Positions 1 to 8,911 are shown, counted from the first letter of the stretch. The stretch: DNA of 64,000 bases from Gammaproteobacteria bacterium (GCA_016182845.1 JACPFT010000005.1:248001-312000); one strand, 5' to 3'. Notes: generated by a model not told the origin, from the letters alone. Program-made: numbers and translations.

Positions 1-1137
1 CGAGCCGTCTTCCAGGTGAAAGCTCTGCGTCGAGCTGGGCATGGCCGTCTCACCTGCGCTTAAGGGGTCCAGGGCGCGGAACAGCTCATGGATGGCGGCC
101 ACGCTCCAGATCACGTCGACCCGGTTGATCTTCGGGAAGCGCGGATGGTTGCGCTCCGGCGGTTCCTCCCAGGCGCGGCGCAGGCAGGATAGGATTTGCA
201 GGCACTCGTGGCGGGGCAGGCGGCGGGAGAATCCCAGGTTCAACTCCTCGTGACTGCTTTCCAGGGTTTGCTGGTGTTGGTGCAAGCGGGCCACTAGGAA
301 CTTGGTATTGATCCACCAGCGGGCACCGCCGGGCAGCACGGTGTGGGAGGTCATGGCCGCCGGCTTGCCTCCGCCGGTGAGATCCACCAGGAAGTGGTAA
401 CTATCCAGCTCGTGCTCCTCGCTCTGGGCGACGTCGGCCAGATCCACCCAGTAGCTCAGGTACTGGAAGATTTCCCAGTGTTCGACGCGGGAAAGGCGGT
501 AGGGGTCGGTCAGAGCGATAAGGGCGATGCGCTTGAATTCAGCGGCGATATTGGGCAGACCGTCACGGATGGCCTCCGACTCGATCTCCGCGTCGGTCAG
601 TTCGTGCTGAACCGCAAAGGCGAAGAGGCCGTACAACTCGCGCCACAGGTGAACCGGTGCCGGCGTGTAATTCTCGTAACAGCCCATCAGCATCAGGCCC
701 AGGTAATGGATGGCCGCATGAATGGCCATGAGCAAGGTCTTGCCCTTGGGGCTGCCGCGCTGGGCCAGGGTGTCGTTGACGATCAGCTTGTAGGCGAAGG
801 CCATTTCCCGGGTCAGGCTGTGCAACTCCAGGCGCTCGTCCAGGCTGATGCGGTTCTGGGTGTGCATCCGCCCCATGCGCCGATAGTAATGGGCGGCCAG
901 ATGGTAGCTGTTCTCATAATCGGGCATCAGGCCCGCGCGGGCATGAGGGCTGAGCTCGGTGCGATTCAAGCTGCCCAGGGCCTTGAGCACCTTGGGCATG
1001 GCTTGGCGCATATCGCCATAGGGCAGGGATTCCAGCCAGCGCCGCGAGGCATCGGGCCGGGTTTCGACCAAGAGATGTTCGCCATGTTGGCGAACGGGCA
1101 AGGTAAGGCGAAGTGCGTCCAAGATGGCGGCGCCCAT
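1..1137 (-). CDS. Partial hypothetical protein, possibly N-terminal part of a PilZ-associated family
   Basis: The minus-strand frame is open from an ATG at 1137 to the window edge, giving about 379 codons with no stop, so the C-terminus is missing. The start is preceded by GGGTGA about 8 bases upstream. The protein is soluble and helical, begins MGAAILDALRLTLPVR, and has a Trp/His-rich middle but no signal peptide or membrane segment. The N-terminal pattern (a W-LE-LP segment, then LKALGSLNRTELSPHAR) resembles from memory the helical N-terminal region of gammaproteobacterial proteins that end in a c-di-GMP-binding PilZ domain. That domain would lie outside the window, so the assignment is weak. 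It is divergent from the TlpA-like gene. A plus-strand frame over the same bases (343-1164) is a shadow. Confidence 0.6.
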   Translation of the reverse strand, partial: MGAAILDALRLTLPVRQHGEHLLVETRPDASRRWLESLPYGDMRQAMPKVLKALGSLNRTELSPHARAGLMPDYENSYHLAAHYYRRMGRMHTQNRISLDERLELHSLTREMAFAYKLIVNDTLAQRGSPKGKTLLMAIHAAIHYLGLMLMGCYENYTPAPVHLWRELYGLFAFAVQHELTDAEIESEAIRDGLPNIAAEFKRIALIALTDPYRLSRVEHWEIFQYLSYWVDLADVAQSEEHELDSYHFLVDLTGGGKPAAMTSHTVLPGGARWWINTKFLVARLHQHQQTLESSHEELNLGFSRRLPRHECLQILSCLRRAWEEPPERNHPRFPKINRVDVIWSVAAIHELFRALDPLSAGETAMPSSTQSFHLEDGS

Positions 1138-1230
1138 TGTGTTCACCCAGTGTATCGTCCATGATGAAAGTCACTGTAAAGAAACCACCCCTGCGCTGAC
1201 AAGCGTCTTGTGAAGAAGCTCATACCGCGT

Positions 1231-1737
1231 ATGAACTCCTATCTGTTTCAGTCTAGACGGCTTTTTTCGATTCTTCCTCGTTTTGGGGCCGGCCTGGTTC
1301 TGTTCCTGGCGTCCTGCGGCGGCGCTGATTTCAGGTATTTGGACGGTAGCGAGGGCCAGCTCGACGATTGGGATGGCCGCTGGGTCGTCGTCAATTTCTG
1401 GGCCGAGTGGTGTAAGCCCTGCCGCCAGGAAATGCCGGCCCTGGGTCGCCTGGCGGCGCGTCACGCGGATTGGCGGGTGGTCGGCATCAATTTCGATGGG
1501 GTGAAGGACGAGGAGCTGCGGCGGCTACGCGAGCAGCTCGGCGTCCGCTACCACCTGTTGAGTAGCGAGCCGCCGCCGCGCCTGGGACTGGAAACGCCCG
1601 CCGTGCTGCCGACCACCTGGGTGCGCACACCCGAGGGCCGCTGGCTGGGTCCCTTGCACGGCGAACAGAGCGAGGCCGATATCGAGGCTCTGATTCAGGC
1701 CAAGGGGGCCCTGGTTCAGACCAAGGTCGAAGTATGA
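1231..1737 (+). CDS. TlpA/ResA-like thioredoxin-fold lipoprotein
   Basis: Predicted periplasmic, membrane-anchored thiol-disulfide oxidoreductase. A hydrophobic leader ends in the lipobox LASC, so the mature protein would be lipidated on that Cys. The thioredoxin fold follows, with the active site WCKPC at about residues 60-64 and the usual cis-Pro region (VLPTTWV) late in the domain. At 168 residues it is the normal size for TlpA/ResA proteins, which reduce disulfides in apocytochrome c or other exported proteins. A GTG at 1210 would add seven residues; neither start has a clear ribosome site, and I prefer the ATG. It overlaps the acylphosphatase gene by ATGA, so the two are probably translationally coupled. 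The specific partner cannot be told. Confidence 0.85.
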   Translation: MNSYLFQSRRLFSILPRFGAGLVLFLASCGGADFRYLDGSEGQLDDWDGRWVVVNFWAEWCKPCRQEMPALGRLAARHADWRVVGINFDGVKDEELRRLREQLGVRYHLLSSEPPPRLGLETPAVLPTTWVRTPEGRWLGPLHGEQSEADIEALIQAKGALVQTKVEV

Positions 1738-2015
1738 GCGAGCAGGCCTTCCATGCCCTGGTCGCCGGGCGGGTGCAAGGGGTTTCCTACCGCGCATCGG
1801 CTCGCGCGGAGGCTTTGCGCCTGGGTCTATGCGGCTGGGTGCGCAATCTGCAGGACGGCCGCGTCGAGGTTTGGTTCGGTGGCGAGGCTGAGGCCTGCGC
1901 CCGGTTCCTCGCCTGGCTGCGCCAGGGGCCGCCTGGCGCCAGCGTTTCGGAATTGCTGCATGAGCCGGTGTCCTACGTGGCCCATGCCGGCTTCGAGGTA
2001 CGTGCCAGCCGCTAA
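1734..2015 (+). CDS. acyP: Acylphosphatase
   Basis: Small (93 residues) enzyme that hydrolyses carboxyl-phosphate bonds of acylphosphates in the cytoplasm. The N-terminal signature GRVQGVSYR carries the substrate-binding Arg, and the second signature GWVRNLQDGRVEV carries the catalytic Asn. Both are in the expected spacing, and the length is typical. Its ATG overlaps the stop of the upstream TlpA-like gene (ATGA). Its own stop overlaps the stop of the convergent bepA-like gene by four bases (2012-2015), leaving no room for a separate terminator. No physiological link to the thioredoxin-like neighbour is known to me. Confidence 0.93.
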   Translation: MSEQAFHALVAGRVQGVSYRASARAEALRLGLCGWVRNLQDGRVEVWFGGEAEACARFLAWLRQGPPGASVSELLHEPVSYVAHAGFEVRASR

Positions 2016-3469
2016 CGCTGGCTCAATTCCTGTTCCAATAAGTCGTCGTACTGCTCCAGGCGGGCCTGGATGCGCTGGCGCGCATAGGGATCCTGGCTGC
2101 GTTGGCGCAGGGCCTGGCGCAGATGGCGGATGGCCTTGTCCAGATCGCCCTTGAGGAAGAATTCCTGGGCCTGGCTTTCGTAAACCTCGTCCATGTAGCC
2201 GGCACGGCCCTGGGCTTCGGCCAGCAGGCGGTAGGTCGCGACGTCCTGCTCATGGCCTAGGACATGCTCCTGCAACACCGTGCGCGCTCGCTCGGGCTGG
2301 TTCGCCAGGAGCAGGGCCTGGGCGTAAGTCAGCGTGGCGGCATGATGACCGGGATTGGCGCGCAGGAGCGCTTCAAGACGGGACTGGGCGGGGCCCGGAC
2401 GACCGGCGGCGATGTCCAGGCGCGCCAAGGCCAGCGCGAATGTCAGCCGGTCCGGATGGCTTCGCTGCAATTCTTCCAGCAGAGGCAGGGCCTCATCGTA
2501 ACGGCGTAGCTCGGTCAGGGCCAGGGCCTTGCCGTAGCGGGCCGCCGTGGCCTTGTCGCCGCTCTCGGCGAGGGCATGCTCATAGGTCTTGAGCAGCTCC
2601 TGGGGATTTTCTCCGGTCAGGCTTTTGAGGCGCGCGCGGAACAGGGCATAGGCGAGCGGATCCCGATCGCCGCCCGGTCCGAAGGTGGCGGCGCGCTGGC
2701 GGCCCTCGGCGACGCGGTTCTGGGTGACCGGGTGGGTCATCAGGAATTCCGGGGGCTTGCGGTCGTAGCGGTAAGCCTGAGCCATGCGCTCGAACATGGA
2801 GGGCACGGCGAAGGGATCGAAGCCGGCGCCGGCCAGGGTGTCGATGCCGATGCGATCGGCCTCGGATTCGTTGCTGCGCGTGTAATTAATCAGATGCTGC
2901 TGGGCGCCGGCCTGACTGGCCGTCAGGGCGGCGATACCGGCATCGCCGCTGCCGGCCGCGATGGCTGCCACGCCAATGAGCATGCCGGCCAGGACCGGCA
3001 GGGACATCTGGCTCTGGGCCTCCAGGCGCCGAGCCAGATGGCGCTGGGTCACGTGGGCGATTTCATGACCGAGCACGGCGGCCAGTTCGCTCTCCCGCTC
3101 CGCCGTCGTGACGAGACCGGTGTGTATGCCGATATAGCCGCCGGGCAGGGCGAAGGCGTTGATGCTGGGATCGCGGATCACGAAGAACTGAAACTGGTGG
3201 TTCTTGCCATCCGGATTGTGGGCGACCAATTGGAAGCCCAGGCGGTTGATGTAATCGCCGATCTCCGGATCATCGGCTAGCGGCGCCTGCTTGCGCACCT
3301 GGCGCATGATGGCATCGCCGATGGCCTGCTCCTGGCTCAAGGGCAGCGCGCGCTCCGTGCTCGAACCGATATTCGGCAAGTCGTCGGCGGCCAGGGCCGG
3401 CCCGGCGGCGAGCCCGGCGCAGGCGGCGAACAGGCTGGTCAGCAGTACGGATTTCAGGACTGAGGGCAT
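2012..3469 (-). CDS. bepA: M48 family metalloprotease/TPR protein, BepA-like
   Basis: Periplasmic zinc protease and chaperone that in E. coli assists or removes BAM/Lpt substrates in outer-membrane assembly. The chosen ATG at 3469 gives 485 residues and a good Sec signal (MPSVLKSVLLTSLFAACAGL..., cleavage after ALA). The M48 domain has the zinc motif GHEIAHV (HExxH) and the downstream glutamate region SNESEADRIG. The second half is a run of TPR-like helices (KALALTELRRYDEALPLLEEL and later repeats), the BepA architecture. E. coli BepA is 487 residues. In Pseudomonas a homologue sits beside a TusA-like gene as here (divergent). Upstream in-frame starts lengthen the protein but spoil the signal peptide. 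Confidence 0.9.
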   Translation of the reverse strand: MPSVLKSVLLTSLFAACAGLAAGPALAADDLPNIGSSTERALPLSQEQAIGDAIMRQVRKQAPLADDPEIGDYINRLGFQLVAHNPDGKNHQFQFFVIRDPSINAFALPGGYIGIHTGLVTTAERESELAAVLGHEIAHVTQRHLARRLEAQSQMSLPVLAGMLIGVAAIAAGSGDAGIAALTASQAGAQQHLINYTRSNESEADRIGIDTLAGAGFDPFAVPSMFERMAQAYRYDRKPPEFLMTHPVTQNRVAEGRQRAATFGPGGDRDPLAYALFRARLKSLTGENPQELLKTYEHALAESGDKATAARYGKALALTELRRYDEALPLLEELQRSHPDRLTFALALARLDIAAGRPGPAQSRLEALLRANPGHHAATLTYAQALLLANQPERARTVLQEHVLGHEQDVATYRLLAEAQGRAGYMDEVYESQAQEFFLKGDLDKAIRHLRQALRQRSQDPYARQRIQARLEQYDDLLEQELSQR

Positions 3470-3633
3470 GGGGCGGGTATCTCGGTTCTGGTCTCGGGGC
3501 GGTGCGGCGGCGGGCAGGCTGCATGCTCTGACCAGCAAACCGCTAGGCAAGTTCCCGGCGCGCAGGCTTTGCGTCTGGGATAATACCGTAATGGCTGCGA
3601 TAATGGCGGGCCGGCCATCAAGCGAGGTTATTC

Positions 3634-3873
3634 GTGGTGAGCGAAGTTTGCGATCAGGAACTGGATGCACGCGGTCTGCGCTGCCCCTTGCCCCTGCTGC
3701 GTGCCAAACAGGCGTTGAACGGCCTCGCCTCTGGGCAGCGGCTTTCCGTGTTGACCACGGACCCGGCATCGCTGCGCGACTTCGCGGCCTATTGTAGGCA
3801 GGCCGGCCATGAGCTGCAGGAGTCCGCCGAACCGGTGCCGGGTGAGTACCGCCTGGTGCTCCGTAAGGCTTGA
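3634..3873 (+). CDS. TusA-family sulfurtransferase-like protein
   Basis: This 79-residue protein has the TusA/SirA/YeeD family signature LDARGLRCPLPLL, with the single conserved Cys in CPxP. Family members carry a persulfide on this Cys for tRNA thiolation, molybdenum-cofactor enzyme maturation or sulfur oxidation. The start is GTG (3634 or 3637), preceded by AGCGAGG. It is divergent from the bepA-like gene and upstream of a LysR regulator. In Pseudomonas aeruginosa a TusA-like gene occupies the same place next to the M48 protease and acts in molybdoenzyme maturation, so this is more likely that paralogue than the tRNA-thiolation TusA. That functional choice is inference from position. Confidence 0.85.
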   Translation: MVSEVCDQELDARGLRCPLPLLRAKQALNGLASGQRLSVLTTDPASLRDFAAYCRQAGHELQESAEPVPGEYRLVLRKA

Positions 3874-4097
3874 GGCCGGAGGCTCCGATCCGTCATAAAT
3901 TTTCTTTTAGCCTGGCGAGCTTATAAGTCCTGTGTTAGACCTAGAACACTGCCTGAAGAAGGCCGTCCTGCGGAGCGGCTCCCTGCCCCAGGGCTACTCG
4001 TCGCGTTGTGCGATACCAGGCGGGCGCTTGGCATGCCGTTGCCCCCACCACCGTTCTGAGCCAGCATGAACGGACCCCCATCGCGAGGGTTTGAATC

Positions 4098-5003
4098 ATG
4101 GCCGATCGACGACTCCAGGTGTTCTACACCGTCGCACGCCTGCTGAGCTTTACCAAGGCCGCCGAGGCCTTGCACATGACCCAGCCGGCCGTCACCTTCC
4201 AGGTCCGTCAGATGGAGGAGTACTTCACTGCGCGCCTCTTCGACCGCACCCACAACCGGATTCGCCTGACCGAGGCCGGCAAGCGCGCCTACGAGTATGC
4301 CCAGCGCATCTTCGGCCTGTACGAGGAGATGGAGCACGCGGTCCGCGAGCTGACCGGCGAGGTCAGCGGCGTCTTGCTCATCGGCGCCAGCACCACGGTG
4401 GCCGAATACTTGCTGCCGCCCCTGCTGGGGCATTTCAAGCGCGAGTACCCGGATGTCCAGATCCGCCTGAAAGTCTCCAATACCGAGGGCATCGTCGGTC
4501 TGGTGGAAAATAACCTCGTGGATCTGGGCTTCATCGAGGGCACGGTGGAGAATTCCAGCTTTTCCGTGCAAATCTGCCATGACGAGGAACTGGTCGTCGT
4601 GGTGCCGCCCGGCCATGCCCTGGCCGGCCATGCCGGCGTCGCGCCTAGCGAACTGACGGGCTATCCCTGGATTTGCCGCGAGGAAGGCTCGGGAACGCGG
4701 GAAATCATCGCCCACTATCTCCAGGACAATGGCATGCACTATGCCGATCTCAATGTGGTGATGGAGCTGGGCAGCCCGGAGGCCATCAAGGGCGCGGTCG
4801 AGGCCGACATGGGCATTTCCGTGATGCCCAGCGCCACCATCGCCAAGGAACTGAAGCTGGGCACGCTGCGCTCGGTGCCCCTGGCGCCGGCCTTGAAGCA
4901 TCCTCTGTCCTTCATCTACAAGAAGCAGAAATTCCATGTGCGCGCCCTGGATGAGCTGCTGACTTTCGCTTATCAATACTGCCGTGGCGCCATGCCGGCC
5001 TGA
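4098..5003 (+). CDS. LysR-family transcriptional regulator
   Basis: A 301-residue regulator with the N-terminal winged helix-turn-helix typical of the family (residues about 5-62, SFTKAAEALHMTQPAVTFQV as recognition region). The C-terminal periplasmic-binding-like effector domain follows (about 90-295). The start ATG has GAGGG eight bases upstream. The effector is unknown. It has the general look of CysB/CbbR-type regulators but lacks the CysB N-terminus. The 224-bp region upstream (3874-4097) is AT-richer near 3895-3935 and contains CTTATAAG, which could be part of its own control region. It precedes a PerM-like permease by 83 bases, possibly cotranscribed. Confidence 0.88.
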   Translation: MADRRLQVFYTVARLLSFTKAAEALHMTQPAVTFQVRQMEEYFTARLFDRTHNRIRLTEAGKRAYEYAQRIFGLYEEMEHAVRELTGEVSGVLLIGASTTVAEYLLPPLLGHFKREYPDVQIRLKVSNTEGIVGLVENNLVDLGFIEGTVENSSFSVQICHDEELVVVVPPGHALAGHAGVAPSELTGYPWICREEGSGTREIIAHYLQDNGMHYADLNVVMELGSPEAIKGAVEADMGISVMPSATIAKELKLGTLRSVPLAPALKHPLSFIYKKQKFHVRALDELLTFAYQYCRGAMPA

Positions 5004-5086
5004 CAGAGAGCGTCTTCTCGGCTCGCCGGGAAGGCGCTGGAATCGCGTTCGCTCACCGACGCATCCACCACGAGTTCGGCGGGTTC

Positions 5087-6169
5087 ATGCTTCCCATACT
5101 GACGCGCTGGTATCGACGCACGTTCACCGACCCCCAGGCCATCGTGCTGGTCGTGCTCTTGGCCTTGAGCACAGGTACCGTGCTGCTGTTCGGCGAAATC
5201 CTGGCGCCGGTGATTGCCGCCTTGATTCTGGCCTTCCTGCTCGATCAGGCGGTGGATGGCCTGGAGCGCATAGGCCTGCCGCGTTTTCCGGGCGTGCTCC
5301 TGGTGTTTTCCGCTTTCGTCGGCATCCTGCTGCTGACCGTGTTCTGGCTATTGCCCCTGGTCTGGCAGCAGATCGCCACCTTGTTCGCCGAGCTGCCTAG
5401 CATGTTGCAAAAATGGCACGCGGCCCTGTCGGCCCTGCCGCAACGCTATCCCACGCTGCTGCGCGATAGCCAGGTCCAGGAGCTGTACACCTTCGTGCAG
5501 GGAGAGGCGGCGAGTTTCGGTCAGACGGTTCTGTCTTTTTCCCTGGCCTCCCTGGTCAACCTGGTCAGCATCCTGGTGTATTTGTTCATGGTGCCTTTCC
5601 TGGTGTTTTTCTTCCTGAAGGACCGGGATCTGCTCAAGGCCTGGCTGGTCCGCCGCCTGCCGCCGGAGCGGCGCATGGCGCGGCGCGTGTGGCGCGAACT
5701 GCGCCAGCAGGTCGGCAATTATGTGCGCGGCAAGGTGGTGGAATTGCTCTTGACCTTCGTCGCCAGCTATGTCGTCTTCGCCGTTTTCGAGCTGCGCTAC
5801 GCGCTCCTGCTCGGCATCCTGGTGGGATTCTCGGTTCTGATCCCCTATGTGGGCATCGTCGCCGTCACCATCCCAGTCACCCTGGTGGCCTATTTCCAAT
5901 GGGGCTGGTCATCGCAGTTCGGCACGCTGATGCTGGCCTACGGCATCGTTCAGGCCATGGATGCGGTGGTGCTGGTGCCCCTGCTTTTTTCCGAGGCGGT
6001 GAAGCTGCATCCGGTGGCGATCCTCTGCGCCATCCTGTTTTTCGGCGGGATCTGGGGTTTCTGGGGCGTATTTTTCGCCATTCCCCTGGCCACCCTGGTG
6101 AAGGCGGTGATGGGGGCCTGGTCGGAAGTGGTGTCGACGCGCGGCACGGCCGCCGAACTGGATCATTGA
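5087..6169 (+). CDS. perM: AI-2E family transporter / PerM-like permease
   Basis: A 360-residue inner-membrane protein with about seven to eight hydrophobic segments: two near residues 20-60, one near 70-95, a central pair around 150-175, and a cluster from about 205 to the end. A soluble loop lies at about 95-145. This is the layout of the AI-2E/PerM (UPF0118) family, whose members are proposed exporters; TqsA in E. coli affects autoinducer-2. The family motif region is seen in VGFSVLIPYVG and in the C-terminal GGIWGFWGVFFAIPLATL. In E. coli and Pseudomonas a perM gene lies near bepA, supporting this name over tqsA. Substrate unknown. Confidence 0.85.
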   Translation: MLPILTRWYRRTFTDPQAIVLVVLLALSTGTVLLFGEILAPVIAALILAFLLDQAVDGLERIGLPRFPGVLLVFSAFVGILLLTVFWLLPLVWQQIATLFAELPSMLQKWHAALSALPQRYPTLLRDSQVQELYTFVQGEAASFGQTVLSFSLASLVNLVSILVYLFMVPFLVFFFLKDRDLLKAWLVRRLPPERRMARRVWRELRQQVGNYVRGKVVELLLTFVASYVVFAVFELRYALLLGILVGFSVLIPYVGIVAVTIPVTLVAYFQWGWSSQFGTLMLAYGIVQAMDAVVLVPLLFSEAVKLHPVAILCAILFFGGIWGFWGVFFAIPLATLVKAVMGAWSEVVSTRGTAAELDH

Positions 6170-6171
6170 AA

Positions 6172-6191
6172 CCGGGGCAGGCCTGCCCCGG
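6172..6191. terminator. Palindrome between convergent perM and phoH
   Basis: A perfect 20-bp palindrome (CCGGGGCAGG followed by its complement) lies 3 bases after perM and 8 bases before the phoH stop. It could form a GC-rich hairpin on either strand. The following run is only CTTCTCCCT, so it is at best a weak intrinsic terminator serving both genes. Confidence 0.45.
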
Positions 6192-6199
6192 CTTCTCCC

Positions 6200-7612
6200 T
6201 CAAAGCACGTCGGAGGCCTGGTCCGCGAGTCGCGAGCGCTCGCCGCGTCTCAGGGTGATATGACCGCTGTGCTCCCAGGTCTTGAAGCGGTCCACCACGA
6301 AGGTGAGGCCCGAGGAGGTTTCGGTCAAATACGGCGTGTCGATCTGCGCCACGTTGCCGAGGCAGACGACCTTGGTGCCCGGTCCCGCGCGGGTGATCAG
6401 GGTCTTCATCTGCTTGGGCGTGAGGTTCTGGGCCTCGTCGATGATCACGAACTTATTCAGGAAGGTTCGGCCGCGCATGAAGTTCAGGGAACGGATTTTC
6501 ACCCAGCGGCGCAAGAGATCCTGGGTCGCCGCCTGGCCCCATTGCCCGGATTCGTGGGCGGGGGCGAGCACTTCCAGGTTATCCATCAAGGCGCCCATCC
6601 AGGGGGTCATCTTTTCTTCCTCGGTGCCCGGCAGGAAGCCGATGTCCTCGCCCACGGGAACCGTGACGCGGGTGACCACGATTTCCTTGTAGAGTCCTTT
6701 TTCGATGGTCTGCTCCAGGGCAGCCGCCAGGGTCAAGAGGGTCTTGCCGGTGCCGGCCGTTCCCTGCAGGCTGACGAAGTCGATATTGGGGTCCATGAGC
6801 AGGTTGAGGGCGAAACTCTGCTCGCGGTTGCGGGCGCTGATGCCCCAGACCGAATGATTCTTGTGGCGAAAATCCGTGGCCACTTCGATGATGGCGTGAT
6901 TTTTTTCCAGCGAGCGCACGATGGCCTCGAAGGGGGCTTCGTCCGGCGTGTAGATACAGGTATTGGGATACCACTGTTTCACCAGGGGGCCGGCGATCTT
7001 GTAGAAAGTGTGACTGTCCTCGCGCCAGGAGGAAATCTCCTTGCTGTGGGTGTCCCAGAAATTCGCAGGCAGCTGGAAGTGGCCGGTGTGCAGTTGTTCG
7101 ACATTGTCGAGCACCCGGTCGTTGTAATAATCCTCTGCGTGCAGGCCCAGGATCGCGGCCTTGATGCGCAGGTTGATGTCCTTGGACACCAGGGTGACCG
7201 GTCGCTTGGGATTTTCTTGCGCCAGTGCAAGAGCCACGGCGAGTATGCTGTTGTCGGGACGGCCGGGCAGATGCACCGGCAGGTTCACCGCGTATTCCCG
7301 AGTCTGGAAGAACAACCTGCCCACGTCTTTCTTGGTCAGCGTGCTGGTGTAAGGCGGCAGGAGCAGGGACACGCCGGCATGCACTTCCTCGCTGCTGGCA
7401 TTGCCCATCAGGTCGTCCAGGAATCGGCTGGTCTGGCGCACGTTGCGGGAGACTTCGCTCATGCCTTTCTTGCCCGCGTCCAGCTCTTCCAGGACGATCA
7501 TGGGCAGGAACACATCGTGTTCGTCGAAGCGGAACAGGGCGGTTGGATCGTGCATCAGCACGTTGGTGTCGAGGACGAAAAGGCGTTTTCCACGGATTTT
7601 TTTGCGAATCAT
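6200..7612 (-). CDS. PIN domain + PhoH-like ATPase (PhoH2/YlaK type)
   Basis: Cytoplasmic 470-residue protein. The N-terminal PIN nuclease domain (about residues 5-150) has the acidic start FVLDTNVLMHD, and a C-terminal PhoH NTPase domain (about 240-460) has Walker A GTAGTGKT and Walker B FVIIDEAQNL. The two-domain PhoH2 arrangement has been linked to RNA unwinding/cleavage in other bacteria. I chose ATG 7612 because GAGAAGGAAG lies just upstream; a longer frame lacks such support. In Pseudomonas-type genomes the gene is found with bcp and gcvR, as here. The role in this organism is unknown. Confidence 0.9.
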   Translation of the reverse strand: MIRKKIRGKRLFVLDTNVLMHDPTALFRFDEHDVFLPMIVLEELDAGKKGMSEVSRNVRQTSRFLDDLMGNASSEEVHAGVSLLLPPYTSTLTKKDVGRLFFQTREYAVNLPVHLPGRPDNSILAVALALAQENPKRPVTLVSKDINLRIKAAILGLHAEDYYNDRVLDNVEQLHTGHFQLPANFWDTHSKEISSWREDSHTFYKIAGPLVKQWYPNTCIYTPDEAPFEAIVRSLEKNHAIIEVATDFRHKNHSVWGISARNREQSFALNLLMDPNIDFVSLQGTAGTGKTLLTLAAALEQTIEKGLYKEIVVTRVTVPVGEDIGFLPGTEEEKMTPWMGALMDNLEVLAPAHESGQWGQAATQDLLRRWVKIRSLNFMRGRTFLNKFVIIDEAQNLTPKQMKTLITRAGPGTKVVCLGNVAQIDTPYLTETSSGLTFVVDRFKTWEHSGHITLRRGERSRLADQASDVL

Positions 7613-7717
7613 GCGAACTTCCTTCTCAGGTGAAGCTTCGTTCCGCTCGCGCGAGCGAGCGCATCGGTGATTCTTGCCGCACACCGTTCTCCCGGTGAAC
7701 GGCGCAGTCCTCGTCGC

Positions 7718-8185
7718 TTAGAGTTCTTTGGCGGCTTTGAGTACCTCCTCGGCATGGCCCTTGACGCTGAGTTTCCGCCACTCGGCACGCAGGATGCCCT
7801 TGGCGTCGATGAGAAAGGTCGAGCGTTCGATTCCGCGCACTTGCTTCCCGTACATGTTCTTCATCTTGATCACATCATAGGCCGTGCACAGGGTTTCTTC
7901 GCTGTCGGACAGTAAATCAAAGGGAAAACATTGCTTGGCGCGGAAATTCTCATGGGCCTTCAGGCTGTCGCGGGACACGCCCAGGATCACCGTGTTGGCC
8001 TCGGCGAATTGCTCATGCAGATCGCGAAAGGCCTGGCCTTCCAGGGTACAGCCGGGAGTGGAGTCCTTGGGATAGAAATACAGGACCAGGTTCTTGCCGG
8101 CGAAGTCCTTGTTGCTCAATTTTTGACCGCCGGTGGCCGGCAGTTCGAAGGCGGTGGCGGCTTGGCCGATGACCGGTAGACTCAT
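7718..8185 (-). CDS. bcp: Peroxiredoxin, Bcp/PrxQ type, lacking the usual resolving cysteine
   Basis: Thiol peroxidase of 155 residues that reduces H2O2 and organic peroxides using thioredoxin. The peroxidatic Cys is in STPGCTLEG. In E. coli Bcp the resolving Cys lies five residues later; here that place is GQAF, with no Cys. The remaining cysteines (KQCFPF and TLCTAY) lie well downstream, so the enzyme is either 1-Cys or uses a different resolving residue. It lies between gcvR and phoH on the same strand. The association of bcp with gcvR is conserved in E. coli and Pseudomonas. Confidence 0.93.
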   Translation of the reverse strand: MSLPVIGQAATAFELPATGGQKLSNKDFAGKNLVLYFYPKDSTPGCTLEGQAFRDLHEQFAEANTVILGVSRDSLKAHENFRAKQCFPFDLLSDSEETLCTAYDVIKMKNMYGKQVRGIERSTFLIDAKGILRAEWRKLSVKGHAEEVLKAAKEL

Positions 8186-8251
8186 GCGCTAGGCTCCAGC
8201 GGCGGGGTGTTGGGGGCGCCTGTCCTTGCGCCCGGTTTTAGAGCAAACCTA

Positions 8252-8785
8252 TCACGGCCCCTTGGCGGGTTCCATGATCGCATCGAGATTTAGATCGTCG
8301 CAGAACAGCAGGAATTGCTCGCGCAAGTCGGCGATGTGGATTTCCTTGGGGATGTTGACGGTCATGAACAGCCGAACCATGGGGGCGCTGGTGTAGGGCG
8401 CGGCATAGGTGTCGGTGGCTAGATTGACGACGTTGATGGCCTGGGACGAGAAGAAGTTGGCGATTTCGGCGACGATCCCGGGCGTGTCCAGTCCGACGAC
8501 ATTGATGTCATAGGGCACCAGGGTGATCTGCGGCTCCGGCGCATTGGTGCGCTTGAGCATGGTGGTCAGTCCCAGGCGCTGGGCCAGGCCGGGTAGGGTG
8601 TGCTCGAGCTTGGCGATGGCATTCCACTCGCCCTGCAGCATCATGATCAGGGCGAATTCATTGCCCAGCACGGCCATGCGGCTGTCGGCGATGTTGCAGC
8701 CGCTGTCGGTGGCGAGACCGGTGAGTTCGGTGACGATGCCCGGGCGGTCGGCGCCCAGGGCGGAGATGACGAGGTAGTGGCTCAT
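8252..8785 (-). CDS. gcvR: Glycine cleavage system regulator GcvR-like ACT protein
   Basis: A 177-residue protein made of two ACT domains: residues about 1-85 ([20 protein letters not shown]) and about 92-170 ([17 protein letters not shown]). This is the GcvR layout. GcvR binds glycine and restrains the activator GcvA in E. coli. The ATG at 8785 is chosen because it starts exactly at the first ACT strand. It is upstream of bcp as in E. coli, but here its divergent neighbour is rimO, not dapA. No gcvA or gcvTHP is present in the window. Confidence 0.9.
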   Translation of the reverse strand: MSHYLVISALGADRPGIVTELTGLATDSGCNIADSRMAVLGNEFALIMMLQGEWNAIAKLEHTLPGLAQRLGLTTMLKRTNAPEPQITLVPYDINVVGLDTPGIVAEIANFFSSQAINVVNLATDTYAAPYTSAPMVRLFMTVNIPKEIHIADLREQFLLFCDDLNLDAIMEPAKGP

Positions 8786-8911
8786 TTTGGGTGTTCTTGG
8801 CTGGGTTTTGGCGAGGTGAGGACCGGGCCAGTCTACCACCAGGACAGGTCGGAGGACGACCCGCTTCGGCCGGTCGACCGAGCCGCTGCAAATACCGACT
8901 GGCTAAAGAAT

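Noticed and set aside
343-1164. Plus-strand frame of 273 codons at the left edge
   Set aside because: The minus-strand frame over the same bases is longer, open to the edge and has normal protein composition. The plus frame shows the Gly/Val/Gln-rich pattern of shadows.
3874-4097. Riboswitch or tRNA before the LysR gene
   Set aside because: I could not recognise any tRNA cloverleaf or known riboswitch core; only an AT-rich patch with CTTATAAG is visible.
6260-7633. Long plus-strand frame (457 codons) over phoH
   Set aside because: It is the antisense shadow of the PIN-PhoH gene, which has Walker motifs, a PIN signature and a ribosome site.
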